A DNA stretch of 64,000 nucleotides from Aedes albopictus (Eukaryota > Arthropoda > Insecta > Diptera > Culicidae). The stretch is from the NCBI RefSeq assembly GCF_035046485.1, contig NC_085137.1, positions 452,344,980 to 452,408,979 on the forward strand, written 5' to 3'. Below are positions 23,701-35,614 of this stretch, piece by piece; the first letter of the stretch is position 1, and each line of letters begins with the position of its first letter. Both the position numbers and the translations under genes were made by a program. The notes under the pieces are model-generated. The model saw only the letters and a list, made by a program, of their open reading frames with translations, did not search any database and was not told the DNA's origin.

Positions 23701-24600
23701 TGAAGGGATAAAGGGATAATAAGAGGAATCTGCAGAGTAGAGGTAATTCTGAAGATTTTTTTTTTAATTTTAAGAAAAAAAATCTTGCAAAACTCATAAA
23801 AGAAATTCCCACACTCCCACACGCATGTTATTTCTGCGATAATTTCAGAAAAATATTGTCAAATGGAGGTATTTCCTCGGAATATTTTTTATTTAGGCGC
23901 AATTATGAAGTCATTTCCTTGGGCGTACCAGTTTTGGGGGGGGGGGGGGGTTGTCTGGTATTTGGAAAACTTGAGTAACCAACTCTTGTTCTATCATAAG
24001 AGCTCTACACGAACTCTTCCGGAGATTCCTATATGAATTTCAGCAAGGATGTCATTGGAAATTTCCTCAGAAATGTCTTCAGAAACTCATTCAGAAAATT
24101 CTCCTAAAATATTTCATAGGATTTTTACATAGATCATAACAGAGCATAAGGAATTCCTCCAAAGATTACTTTATATATACGTCCATGGCCTCATCCCAGG
24201 GATGCTTTCAGAAAGTCCTCCAAAAGTTTTATTAAGGTATTTTCCAGACAATTTTCTAAAAAATAATCAAGAGATCTATTTGGGAATTCTATGACAAGTT
24301 TCTCAAACATTCTTTCCATGTATCCTCTAGGAATCTATTCAGCAGAACTTTTGGGAACTCTTTCAAAAATTTATGATATCCCCGACATCTTCATTATTTC
24401 TTTTATATTTTCTTCAGAAACTCTGTAAAGGTTCCTATATTAAATTCTTTACAAATTCATCTAGGAATTTCTTAATAAATTTATTTAAGAACATTTTTTT
24501 CAGAAATTTCTCGGATGACTGCTTCAGAAATATCTCTTGTATAACCTTGTATGACCTTCTATACTACTTTTTTAAAAGCATATCTGTCATGCTCTACTTT
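23701..24600 (+). repeat. Degenerate GGAATTCC-type minisatellite with G-run
   Basis: Diverged repeat like that at 17.7-20.5 kb. A run of about 13 G lies near 23936-23950, next to TTGTCTGG. No gene is seen. Confidence 0.6.
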
Positions 24601-26590
24601 TCGTGACAAAAAAACCACGAAAACTTTTGGCCTTCAAATTTTGAATTTGAATCAAATCCAACGATATCACATTCATACCACCGATAGTTATTTTCAGTTA
24701 CCTTTTTCACTCCATCTATGGTTCGTCCTGTACTCATTACAAAACCGTAGAGAGATCCGGTACTTCACGACCAGTTCAGTGTGTTTCGACATCCACATGA
24801 GTAATTGTGTGCACTTTTTATGGAACGTAGGTAGTATTCAATCGACATCACCGACATCGGCGGAATCCAGTGCTCATAGCTCTCCTCCAGTACCGCCAAA
24901 TAGTCGTGTGGCCGGAAACCCATTAGAGAGGAAGTCCGTTCCGGCAGCACCGGCCAATGGGTCCTAGTCTTTGCTTCTTCGCACCTTGCAGAGGAGCTCG
25001 ATGTGCGGTTCAGCCAGGGTCATAAAAGGCTTGCACCAAATGCTGGTGGCGATACTTGCTCGTTCGTCCGTCCGTACTTGCTCGAATATTGAAACAGCAC
25101 GCTTTTTATCGGAGGATAATCAAACAGTCATTAAGCTCAATTTAGTGCTTTCATTAAAAGCATTTGCCCCGTTCGTCTTTCGATCCGCATCGGCTCGTAG
25201 TGGTGGCCATTTTTATTCTCTTCGCACCCAGTCAGCCAGAGTGATGGCTCCCGTTCGAGTACTTTGAAATGGCTTGAAAAATATTATAAACAAATTGTAA
25301 TGCTTGATGAACCTAACGAGCCGATCGATTGATGCTGCGTACAATGAAGGTACATCAAAGCCTTGAGCTGTTGAAGTCCTTTTTCATCTTCTCTGAAGAG
25401 GTTCTCCAAGCGGCGCAATATTTCTCCGGAGGGGACGGGCAAATACCAATTAAATAATTCAAAGAGCGCCATGCATCGGAGAGGACACCCCATCGAAGGA
25501 TAAGGAATGCTTTGTTCCACGGCGCGCGTTTCAGAGGGTACCTTCAGAGAAGTCCTTCTTGATCCCAGCAAATTTCATAACGAAAGATGAACGAGCTTAT
25601 ATGTATGACCCAGGAAACGTCGGATTTGGAAGAACGAACCCCGGATGGCGGTCGGTGGGTCAGAGACGACAGGATCATCTCCCAAGATACAATCATCCAT
25701 TCTCCCATAAATTGCTTTTAATTGACATCCTCCGGTGATTTATGGCTTTTCATTATAAATGACTCGAGGTATGTGACAGTTCCGTTGCTTGGGTTCGGTC
25801 GTCGCAAGCCAGCCACCCGTCAGTCGGTCGGAGCCTTCGGGTGCGCTCCAAGTTCATTAATTTATGTGTATTTTTGGTCACACCACCACCTTTTCGGACG
25901 AAAGGGGAAGGGGAGAAGAACTCAAACCCGCAAACACACATCCAAGTGATTTTCAGAGCTGTTCTTTTTCGATTTTTTTTTTTCCAGAGAGTCCATTCTC
26001 CACACTTGTTGTGGCTCTTCATATGTATACACCCGGATATAGGAAAAATCAACGAGATGGCATCATCCTCGAATGGGGGCGGGATATTCATCTGAATGGA
26101 TGCATGCTCTAGTCTGACTGCTGTCAGGATATGTGTACAGTTGTTCTGCTTCCCCAGAGCGATGGCAACTGGTTGTGGAGGACGACTGGTGCCTACCACT
26201 GCTGCTTTGATGTTTGATTTGTGGTGACATGTGTTCAGTTGTGAAAAGGTTCTGTTATGCCAGGAAAGGAAGCCTCTGACAGCATGTGTCTCATCTATAA
26301 TGAATGGGATATTGTCGGAAACCGAAGCTGACCGATGCGGTTTGGGCAGTAGTTTGAAAGTGGAGTTCTGAGGGAAAAATATTGAATCATGTTCGTGTCG
26401 CAAAACTGCTTGGATTTTTTTTTTTCATATAATTCCAACACAAACAACCAGTTGGAAATACGATTTTATAAGATTTTTGAGCATTGTGTTTCTTATGACA
26501 TGGTAGAAGCTGACATACGTTTGAAGGTTACATGATAGAGACCCGTTTAACGAGAAAAAACGGTATTATTTTTTATCCGTTTAACTCTAA
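24601..26590. other. Low-repeat island between two inverted element copies
   Basis: Composition changes to balanced, mostly single-copy-looking sequence. Several frames of 60-216 codons exist on both strands, but none has convincing domains. One short plus-strand segment (24831-24967) is a possible exon. It could be host intronic or regulatory DNA, or a captured gene fragment. Confidence 0.4.
24831..24967 (+). CDS. Candidate terminal exon, Ser/Pro-rich
   Basis: An AG acceptor at 24829-24830 follows a T-rich stretch (GCACTTTTTATGG). The frame then reads GSIQSTSPTSAESSAHSS, PPVPPNSRVAGNPLERKS and VPAAPANGS before a TAG at 24965-24967. The composition resembles a disordered C-terminus more than random translation. 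No upstream partner exon on the plus strand was found. It may be a relic or chance. Confidence 0.25.
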
Positions 26591-26929
26591 TAGAGCCCCG
26601 GAGGGGCAAGTTTCATATACCAATCGACTCAGCTCGACGAGTTGAGATGATGTCTGTGTGTGTATGTGTACAAAAAAAAGGTCACCTAACTTTTAGATAG
26701 TAAATATCAACCGATTTCAACGACCGACGGTTCATTCGACGCGGAATCTTGTCCCATTGTTTCCTATTGAAAATGGTTCGGATCGGTCCAGTCGTTCCAG
26801 AGTTATGGCCTTATAGGTGTTCCGGACCGGTACCCTAGGAAGAGGTCAGACATGAAAATGCGACAAATCCATGCATGCGGCACATCAAACTGAGGCATTT
26901 TCGATAAATTGATGAACGGTTAGCAAGAA

Positions 26930-28400
26930 ATTATTCTCAGACCATATCTGAACCGGTAGTGTTCCGGAACCGGTTCCGGATGTCCCACCAGAAGTGGCTA
27001 AATTTAAAAGTGAACCAAACCCATGCATGCGACATATCGAAGCGCGGCCTTTTTATTAACCTAAGAATAGTTAACAAGAAAATAGTCTCAGACCATATCT
27101 AAACCGGTACTGTTCCGGAACCGGTTCCGGATGTCCCACCGGAAGTAGCCAAATATAAAAGTGTACCAAATCCATGCATGCGACACATCAAAGCGCGGCT
27201 TTTTTGATAACCTAATGGAAGTCTAGCTAGATAATAGTTCCAGACCACATGGTTGGCGTTAAGTCAAACCGGACCATCTGTTTTTCAATGACTGTAGGGA
27301 AAAGTCCTGCAAACTCTTGGGATAGCAAACTGAGCGCATTATTTTCTGAAATACTATAGTTCTTTTATGAAATGAAACATCTGCATCAAAATAAGGCGAA
27401 AAGTTCAAAGTTATCGAATTCCTTCGCTTATCTTTACCTGTTCAAAAATCGCGTAGTCCACTCTGACTGAACCGACTGACTGAACCGACAATATCTGAAC
27501 CGATAGTCCGGAACCGGTTCCGGGTGTCCCGCCGGAAGTGGCCAAATATGAAAGTAAACCAAACCTATGCATGCGACACATCAAAGCGTGGCTTTTTTGA
27601 TAACCTAATGAAAGGTTAGCAAGAAAATAGTCTCAGACTATATCTAAACCGGTAGTGTTCCGGAACCGGTTCTGGATGTCCTGCTTGAAGTGGCCGAATT
27701 AAATAGTGAACCAAACCCATACATGCGACACCTCAAATAACGGCTTATTAGGTAAGTAACATGATGAACAGTTGGCAAGAAAATAGTCTTGGACCATATC
27801 AGTGTGTTACGGAATCGATTCCGGGTATCCCGCCGGAAATGGCCAAATGCAAAAGAGATCAAATGCAAAAGAGAACTGATGAATGGCTGGCAAGAAAATA
27901 GTCTTAGATCATATTCGAGACAACAGGTCGTGTTCGAGAACCGATTTTGAGTGTTCCGTCGTGAGTGGTAAAATATAAAAGTGAACCGAACCTATGCATA
28001 CGACGCATAAAATCGTGGCTTTTTCAATAACCTAATGAACAGTTAACCAGCAGAAAGTCTCAGACTATATTTGGCAGAACCGGTAGTGTTCCAGAACTGG
28101 TAACGGGCGCCCCGCCGGAAGTGGTAAAATATAGAAGGGAACTAAACCATAGAGGTTTTTTTGAGAATCTGACGAACGATCATCAAGAAAACAGTCTAAC
28201 CCACTTCTAAGACTGTTAATAGTGTTGCGGGTGTTACACCGGAAGTGGTTAAATATAGAAGTGAACCAAATTCATGCATACTACACATAAAATCGCGGCT
28301 GTTTCAATATTTTGCCGAACGGTTAGCAAGAAAATAGCCTCAGATCACATCAGAAACTACCGGTAGTGATCCGAAACGGGTGTACGTGGCACATCAAATA
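26930..28400 (-). repeat. 152-bp tandem array, inverted and more diverged
   Basis: Cores at 26969, 27120, 27513 and 27665 keep 151-152 bp spacing once the insertion at 27251-27477 is discounted. Units from about 27800 on are decayed and partly deleted. Confidence 0.8.
27251..27477. mobile_element. Small inverted-repeat insertion in the array
   Basis: It enlarges one array interval by about 240 bp. The left end (GTTGGCGTTAAGTCAAACCG) and the complement of the right end (GTCGGTTCAGTCAGAGTGGA) are imperfect inverted repeats. Ends are approximate. Confidence 0.5.
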
Positions 28401-29099
28401 GCGGTATTATAAAAGTGAACAAAATCAATGCTAGCGATTAATAAAATCGTGGCTTTTTGATACTCTAGTAAACTTTGGGTAAGATTAAAAGTGAAGAAAT
28501 GGTCCAAGTTTTCATATATGCAAGAGAACAAAATCGCGACCAAGGCGATCTCATCAAATCACACCATTTCAGATTCCTGCGGTGTAAATATATAGTAGGA
28601 TGGATCAACGTTTTATGGAAAAATTATAATTTGATCGCATCAACACCGAATAAAGTTTTTTTTTTCAATTTCCTCTTGCGTCTAAAATTACTGCACAAAA
28701 TTTGGGTGCGGTTGGATGAGCCCTCGCTCTTTTCATTGCGCTTAAAATTTGAATGGAAAATTTCCCTTTTTGCATCTTTCTCATAAGGAGTTCAAATTTT
28801 ACATGAATCGTGTTACCAAGGAAAATAAAATATAGCTGACAGTGTGCTGAGTTTTCGAGTGATCTGTAGTTGTGAATAAAGTGAAGGTGGTCAAGCAGTC
28901 AACTGAGAGGTCTATTTTTTCAGCTCTGTTTTGTCGTTGAACATAACATCGGAATATGTGCCATCAATAAGTTTCCCAAATCGATGATGGATTTGTTAAA
29001 ATGATTGCTATTCAAAAAAACTTTTCTCAGTATTTCGAACATATTCGATGAGATAGACACTATCACCACTAGGTGAATTAATCTGGTTTTTTTAGAGTT

Positions 29100-32000
29100 A
29101 ACATTATTTGTATATCCTCAAGGGAAGGTTACTCAATGAGTAATTTGGAGTATCCTCTATAACATCACTGAGTTTTTGGAAGGATACCTGAACGAATTCA
29201 TAAAGAAATCTCTGAAATATTGTATGTAGAAACCGCTCAAAAATTCCTGAAAGAATCCCTGGAGGAATCCTTATAAGATTTTCTTAAGAAATCCTTGGGG
29301 AAATTTCAAAAGAAATGTTTAGAGGAATATTTGAAGGAATCTGTGCAGTAATTTCGGATAGAGTCCTTTAAAACATTTCTGAGGTAAATCTGAATTTGCG
29401 ATATTCTAAAAGAACCGCTAGAGGAATCTCTAGAAAAAATTATAAAGGAAACTTTAGAAGAATTTTCTATTAAATATCATGGGGAAACTTCTAAAGAAAC
29501 CCACGGAAGATTTTCAAAAAGAACCCCTGGAGAAATTATCTGAAAGAATGTGTGATTTTTTTTTTTTAATTCCCATGAAGATTCTTTGAAGGAATTCAAA
29601 TGGAAATATTTTAGGAAATCCGTGGAAAATTTTCTAAAACAGTACTCTGATAACAGGATTTTTTGGAATATCCACAGGATTTGGCGAAGGAGTTTTTAAA
29701 GAAATACAGGCAGAATTTCATAAAACAAAACATTGAGGAATCTATAGCATTTTTTTCTAAGGAATCCCTAGAATATTTGTACAGAAAGCTTCAGAATAAT
29801 GTTTAAAATAATCAATGGAGAAGAATGGTGAAGTATTTGTGAAGCAATTCTCAGAGGAACGTGTGAAGGAATTTTTGAGAGAATTTCTTTAAAAAAGTTG
29901 TATAAAAAACAATCTCGAGAAACCGAACCCCTTAAGAAATTTCTGAAACAAACCCTGGAAGATTTTCTTAAGAAACTCCTGGAAATGAAGAATTCCACGG
30001 GTCATAAAATTTGAGAGTTTGGCGAGTCAAGAATCGCGCATAAAACAACTCAGAAATTGATTTTTTTTACCAACACTGGCTACTCAAAGGTTTTATTAAA
30101 TATTCTGCTTGCTGAATTCCCAGAAAATACCTGGAAAAATGTGTGGAGAAACTTATCATGGAGTTCCTAAAGAGACCCCTTAATAAATTGTTAGAAGATT
30201 TCCTAAAATTACCTTAGTAAAACTATTAGAACACTTTGTGAAAGAACTATGGAGATGTTCATGGACGTATTTATAAAGTTATTGTGGAGCGGACCTGGTT
30301 GGATGGTTAGAACACGTGACTATCACGCCGAGGACCTGGGATCGAATCCCACTCCCGACAAACTCACAAAACGTGAGTTCTTCCTTCGGAAGGGAAGTAA
30401 AGCGTGGGTCCCGAGATGAACTAGCCCAGGGCTAAAAATCTCGTTAATAAAGATAAAAAAAAAAATATATATATATATAAAGTTATATATGGAAGAATAT
30501 CTAGAGAAACACGTAATGCTCTGTAATATTTTTTAGAAAAATCTGTTAAAAAATTTCAACAGGAATTCATGTAAAAAGCCTATGGGATATTTTTGGAGAA
30601 CATTTTGAATGAATTTCTGCAAGAATTTCTGAAGAAATTGCTGAAGAAATTCTTGCAAAAATTTCCCTACAGAAACTCATGTGGGAATCCCTGGAAGAGT
30701 GCGAGGAAGCATTCCTGTACACATTCCCGAACAATCTTTTGAAAAAATTTATGAAGAAACCGCTGGAAAAGTTTCTGAAAAAAAAACCCTTGAGATGTTT
30801 CGAAAAGAATGAATGAAGAGAGAAGAAACTTCGGAAAGTATGCATGGAATACTTGAATAATTTTCTGAAGAAATTTTCAGAGGAAAATTTGAAGGAATCT
30901 CTGCAAAAAAAATCCGATTGAATATTGGAGAAACTTCTGAGGCAACTCTGCAACTTCTAAAGAAGTTCTTGAGGAAGTATCTGCAGGGTTTTTTTGGAAT
31001 ATCTACGGGATTTTCTGAAGTAATCTCTGGAGGAATTTCTAAAGGAATTCTTTAAAAAAACCTTTTGAGAACTCCACAAGTATATGGTAGATTTTCTCAA
31101 GGAATCCCTGAAAGAATGCTATAGGAAACGTTGGGGATTTTTTTAAAGGAATCTAAGGAGCAATACCCTGAAGAATTTAAAAAGGAATTCTTAGAAAAAC
31201 GTGTGGAGGAATTAATGGATTTTTTTTAAAGGATCCTTGAAAGATTTTTGATGGAATTGTCGGAGAAATTCCAATCTATAAAAGGATTTCTAAAGGATTT
31301 TTTCTAACTTTTTGGAAAAATCATCAGAGGTATTTCTGATTGAAATTTTAAAGAATTTTTTTTGAATAACTCATGGAAAAATTTCTGAAGCAATATATCG
31401 AAATCTTTCTAAAATATTGCCTAGAGAAACCGAACCCCTAGAGCAATTTCTGTCGGAAACCTTGGAAGATTTCCCTTGGAAAGTATCCCTGAAATAGAAA
31501 GAATTCTTGAGGAATCCATGGAATTAATAATTAATTGAAAAATACCTGAGAAGGAATCCTCAGAGCTCATACAAATAACTTCAGAAATCCCTGATAAACT
31601 TCATGAAAATATTTTTTGGTTATATTTTGGAGGAATTTCTGAAGTAATTTCTAGAGATTTTTCTATTAATCCATGGAAGGTTTTAAGAGAGTATCCTTTG
31701 ATAAATTTTGTGGAGGAATCATTAAAAAAGTATCTGTAGAAATCCCTGAAGGATTTGTGGGAAGAATTTCTGATAGTAATAGTGTAATTTCTGAAGGAAT
31801 CTTTGTAGGGATTTCTAAATCAATCTCCGCAGATAATTTCCTAATGAATTCTGAGAAAATTATCAAAAATTTGATGGTTTGCAATTTTTGGGAATTTTTG
31901 CGTGAATTTCCAAAGAAACCCTCTGCGAAATTTCCAAAGGAATTGTAAAAGGAAATTCTGTAGGATTTTTGGAAGATTTTCGAAAAAAACACATGGACGA

Positions 32001-32100
32001 ATTTCTGAAGCCAAAGAAACCCAATGAGAAATTTCTGAGTACCTTAAGTTCTTTCTAAATGAATTTATAAACAAATTTCCGAACCAATTCCTTGACTATT
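29100..32100 (-). repeat. Degenerate minisatellite, opposite orientation
   Basis: Diverged GGAATTTCTGAAG-type phrases, G-rich on the plus strand, so inverted relative to the 17.7-20.5 kb block. A SINE interrupts it at 30283-30475. Frames inside are repeat shadows. Confidence 0.7.
30283..30475 (+). mobile_element. Feilai-type tRNA-derived SINE
   Basis: The tRNA-like head starts at GAGCGGACCTGG and has the B box GGATCGAATCCC (30339-30350). It is followed by the conserved body CTTCCTTCGGAAGGGAAGTA, GGTCCCGAGATGAACTAGCC and CTCGTTAATAAAG, and ends in an A-rich tail. The flanks TATAAAGTTAT (30272-30282 and 30476-30486) form an 11-bp target duplication. Feilai SINEs are known from Aedes mosquitoes; the match is from memory of the family, not a search. 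Confidence 0.85.
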
Positions 32101-33294
32101 ATTTTTTATAACAATTTTTTGATAGTATCTCTGAAAGATGTCTTGATACCACAGTGCTTTTTTCCAAGTTTGGAGGTGTAAAATAATTGGAAAATATTAA
32201 AGATAAATAACATGTTTTGAATATACATCTAATCCAAAGAAAATCGATATAGTGTAACTCCGATTGTCGTGAAACTTGATGGGCTTGTAGTTCATCGAAA
32301 ATAATTGGACCCGTATTTTTTATTTTGTCATAAGGGTGACCAATTTTCAGATAGGGCGGTCCAGAAAATCTAGGTTTTTCAAAACTAAACTTTTTCAAAA
32401 AAATCATAACTTTTGAACCAGTTGACCGATTAAAACTTCTTTTATTTTGTTAGAATTCCAGTTATCAGGAAAAATACGTTGAAGGAGCCAAATCTTGTTC
32501 AAATGCAAATATATGCAAATATATTAGTTTTCTCATGTTTTTATGATCTCGGGACCAAAGGTATCTTGGTTTTATTTTTTTTTCAGAAAATTTAGGGCAT
32601 TTGGCGTAACATATAAAAAAAAATCAGAGGTGTATATTTTAGGTTTTTGAGATATGATTTTCCTGAAAATTAACTCAAAAATTTATTCTTTCAGGATTCT
32701 CTCAGGGATTTCTATTGAGATTATTTCAGGGATTACTACAAGGTTCTTTTATGGATTGCTACTGGGAATTTTGCCTAGATTTTTTCCTTCCGGGATTTAC
32801 CCGAGAATCCTCTAGGGAATTCTTTCAAGATTCCTTTAGGGATTTCTCCCGGAGTTATTTGAGAAACACAGTACAAACAAAACCTGTAAAATTATGATGG
32901 ATTGAATGTTACAAAAGCACCCCGTCATATATAACGGATTTTTTTGGACGATCTTAGATTTATACTGTGGATGACAGTTAGAAGAAAGAAAAATAACATC
33001 TGGTTTCGAACGAGAATTGAACTCAGATCCTTGAGATATGAGTAACACGTCTGAGTACTCACGGCTATCTCATCTTGTTGAAATCCTGGCAGTCAAAGTT
33101 AAACAGCTTCTACCATAAACGAACGGCTGTCTTCATCGGCTGTGTGTTAGCTGCTGTAGCAAGTAGAAAGAGAGAAAACCAAGGTTTGGCAGCCGAAGTG
33201 ATAAGTGAACCACTCAGCAGTTTTTCTTCCCTTTTGTTGGTTCTGTTTCAATAACCAAGTACGTATACGGAGAGTTCGACTGTTACGATCTATA
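32101..33294. other. AT-rich DNA with a short minisatellite patch
   Basis: No gene is supported. The stretch 32690-32850 carries a small C-rich minisatellite patch. The rest has no recognised termini or frames. Confidence 0.45.
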
Positions 33295-33599
33295 GAGCTA
33301 CTAATTTCGGCACTGCAGTCTTGGGGAATTAAAACGATAGTTTTAGATTTTTCCAAACGTTTCGACTCGTATTAGAGTCTTCTTCAGGGGATAATTCTGA
33401 TTAATCGTTTTTCGTTTGGGTTGACATAGAACTGTCGGGGTCTAAACTATTGAACATTGGATTCTATGTCAACCCAAACGAAAAACGATTAATCAGAATT
33501 ATCCCCTGAAGAAGACTCTAATACGAGTCGAAACGTTGGAAAAAAATCTAAAACTATCGTTTTAATTCCCCAAGACTGCAGTGCCGAAATTAGTAGCTC
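33295..33599. repeat. Near-perfect 305-bp hairpin
   Basis: Arms of about 135 bp, from GAGCTACTAATTTCGGCACT to TTTGGGTTGACATAGAA, are nearly identical in inverted orientation around a short spacer near 33430-33465. CAATAACCAAGTA occurs at 33249-33261 and again at 33598-33610, possibly a target duplication. The low divergence implies a recent or conserved structure. Confidence 0.85.
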
Positions 33600-33656
33600 A
33601 ATAACCAAGTATGTCTATTTTCTCTCGTCGAGTCGCATGCACGCAGAACTCGATGT

Positions 33657-33830
33657 ACACAGCGCAACGAGTAACTTTCACGCAGCGGCCGAAAAGACAA
33701 AAGAATTTTCACGCAGATTTGTGTAACACCGGATCAACACAAAAAATGTGCTGATCCGGTGTTACACAAATCTGCGTGAAAATTCTTTTGTCTTTTTGCT
33801 CGCTGCGTGAAAGTTACTCGTGCGCTGTGT
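33657..33830. repeat. Near-perfect 174-bp hairpin
   Basis: Arms of about 83 bp start ACACAGCGCAACGAGTAACT and are inverted at the right end (AGTTACTCGTGCGCTGTGT). The spacer around 33743 is only a few bases (AAAAAATG). A small mismatch cluster lies at the CGGCCGAAAAG segment. It is 57 bp from the previous hairpin. Confidence 0.85.
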
Positions 33831-33972
33831 TGTTTCATTTAAGGGTGTGGTTCAGGAACGAATACAAATAAGATACTCCACATACACAAGTTGCAGCGAT
33901 GAGCGGGCATCGCTAAGTGTAACACTTTCCGATGCTCTCTTATCGTTGGCTCCATCCAAACAACTTTGAAAC

Positions 33973-35349
33973 ACGAGTACCGTCGTTGGGGGTGAGAATG
34001 GGTCAAAAAAGCATACTCAAAGATTGTTTGTTAAGTAACAAATGCAGTTGAAGTCGGAATAACTTTTTATTTGGTATGTATACTCTTCTATATGGTAAGG
34101 ATAGTTTAGCAAGAAAGCATCACATTATATTAATTGTCTACTTAACTACAAATGATTGAAAATTGACCCAATCTCACCCCTTAGAGGGGGTGAGAATGGG
34201 TCAAAGTATTCGAAGTCGCCTATCTAAGAATAAAAGTTAGTTTTATTGATCATATCTAGTAAACCTGCTTAAAATACAATGTAACCATAACGAATAAAAA
34301 CTTAGGTAATTTTAAAAGATGATTAATCCACCTAAGAGGGCTAATACAATCGAAAAAATGGTTGAAATTTGATAAAATAAAGTTTGTATGTTGTATCGCC
34401 ACTTTTAGCCACCATAATCATCCTGATTTAAAGTTTCAACCTCCATGAGAGGAGGGGGGGGGGATTACAATGAGGAAGAGGCGCATTGAAAGATTTATTG
34501 AAAAAAAAACATGATATTTTTCGTCGTTCGTTCGTCTTCCGATATTTTGTCATGCTACCGGTTTTATGGCCCCAGTATTTCCTGAAGGCCGCTACCGACT
34601 GGTAGTTTCACGATATTTCCTTAAAATTTAAAAAAATAGTGGAGAAGAAAAACGCTATCAAGTCTATTTTGTGAGCTTACGATATTGCAGTACACTAAAG
34701 ATTAGCTGATGATCAGAGGAGCAGTCCAAACGCATGGGTTTATTGTTATAAATGATTTTAGGCACTGAACGTATGAACACACTCGCTTGACACTTCCTCA
34801 ACATATTTTCGAAAAACTCGTGCTTTTATGGTGATACGGTAAACATGGCACCATTCTAACGTCAAATGGGGGCTGGATAACAAGTTGAATATTTAGTTAA
34901 GGTTATGTGCACTCGATAACTTGCTTGACCCAATCTCACCCCCATTCTTAATATTTAGACATAGGGTCAAAAATATTGAATTTTTGAATAAAAAGTGCAT
35001 TGACAGCTCGCTTTTTTCGTTGCATCAACCGAGTAATACCTACAGCTAACCACTTTTAAGATAATTTATGGTTGGGTACTTGTGTAAAACATTACGAAGG
35101 AGAAATTTTTTCAGAGTGATTTACTAGTAGTTTCATCATATAAGTTTAGCCACAAATTTAACAAAAAAATGATTATTGCTAAACATCTTATTTTTCATCA
35201 TGACGTGTGAAAACATCTTCTCTTTGAAATAATATAAAGTTATCAATATAAATTAGCGATAGTTGATGAGCTATTTCCAATTTTATGTTTCTCCGTTTTG
35301 ACCCAATCTCACCCCCCAGACCCATTGTCACCCCCATCGACGGTACACG
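33973..35349. mobile_element. Inverted-repeat element with GGGGTGAGAATGGGTC motifs
   Basis: The ends GAGTACCGTCGTTGGGGGTG and, inverted, GTGTACCGTCGATGGGGGTG are followed by the motif TGAGAATGGGTCAA. Further copies of the motif lie near 34165-34204 (both orientations), 34925 and 35300. About 1.4 kb, no transposase. Confidence 0.7.
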
Positions 35350-35400
35350 TTATTTTCATCATTATTTAATGCATTTTCGCTTTAAAAACGTAACATACTA

Positions 35401-35614
35401 GGGTATTGGTTCCCTTTTAAGCATGTGGCTCCCATTTTCATCCTACGAAAAATAAAGGATTGATGCGCTGTTTGTTTTGTTTCTTATTTTTGTATTTTTT
35501 GTTAGAAGTGAGCACCCATTAAAACAAAAAGAACGAAATCAATCGGTGCCGTAATCGCTTGTTTTCGAATAAGATGAAAATGGGAGCGTGAGATTACTGA
35601 TGGCACACATACCC
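35401..35614. mobile_element. TA-flanked MITE, 214 bp
   Basis: The termini GGGTATTGG and, inverted, GGGTATGTG are flanked by TA (35399-35400 and 35615-35616). Inside, GCTCCCATTTTCATC pairs with its complement near the other end. Non-coding. Confidence 0.7.

Larger units (their letters stand above)
26591..29091 (-). mobile_element. Large element with 152-bp repeats, copy 2 (inverted)
   Basis: Read on the minus strand it begins with CACCTAGTGGTGATAGTG (near 29076) and runs through the same landmarks as copy 1: AAACTTATTGATGGC, CTCAGTTGACTGCTTGACCA, AACGTTGATCCATCCTACT, the tandem array, and the ACTCGTCGAGCTGAGTCGAT block near 26620. It lacks the GTGTACGAGAAAGG end of copy 1, so its inner end is truncated. 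A small insertion lies at about 27251-27477. Confidence 0.65.

Noticed and set aside
25753..26403. 216-codon minus-strand frame in the low-repeat island
   Set aside because: It overlaps several competing frames on the other strand and shows no domain, signal or repeat typical of a protein. The composition looks like chance.
30283..30475. tRNA gene suggested by A and B box matches
   Set aside because: The acceptor stem does not close, and the downstream body, A-rich tail and target duplication identify a SINE.
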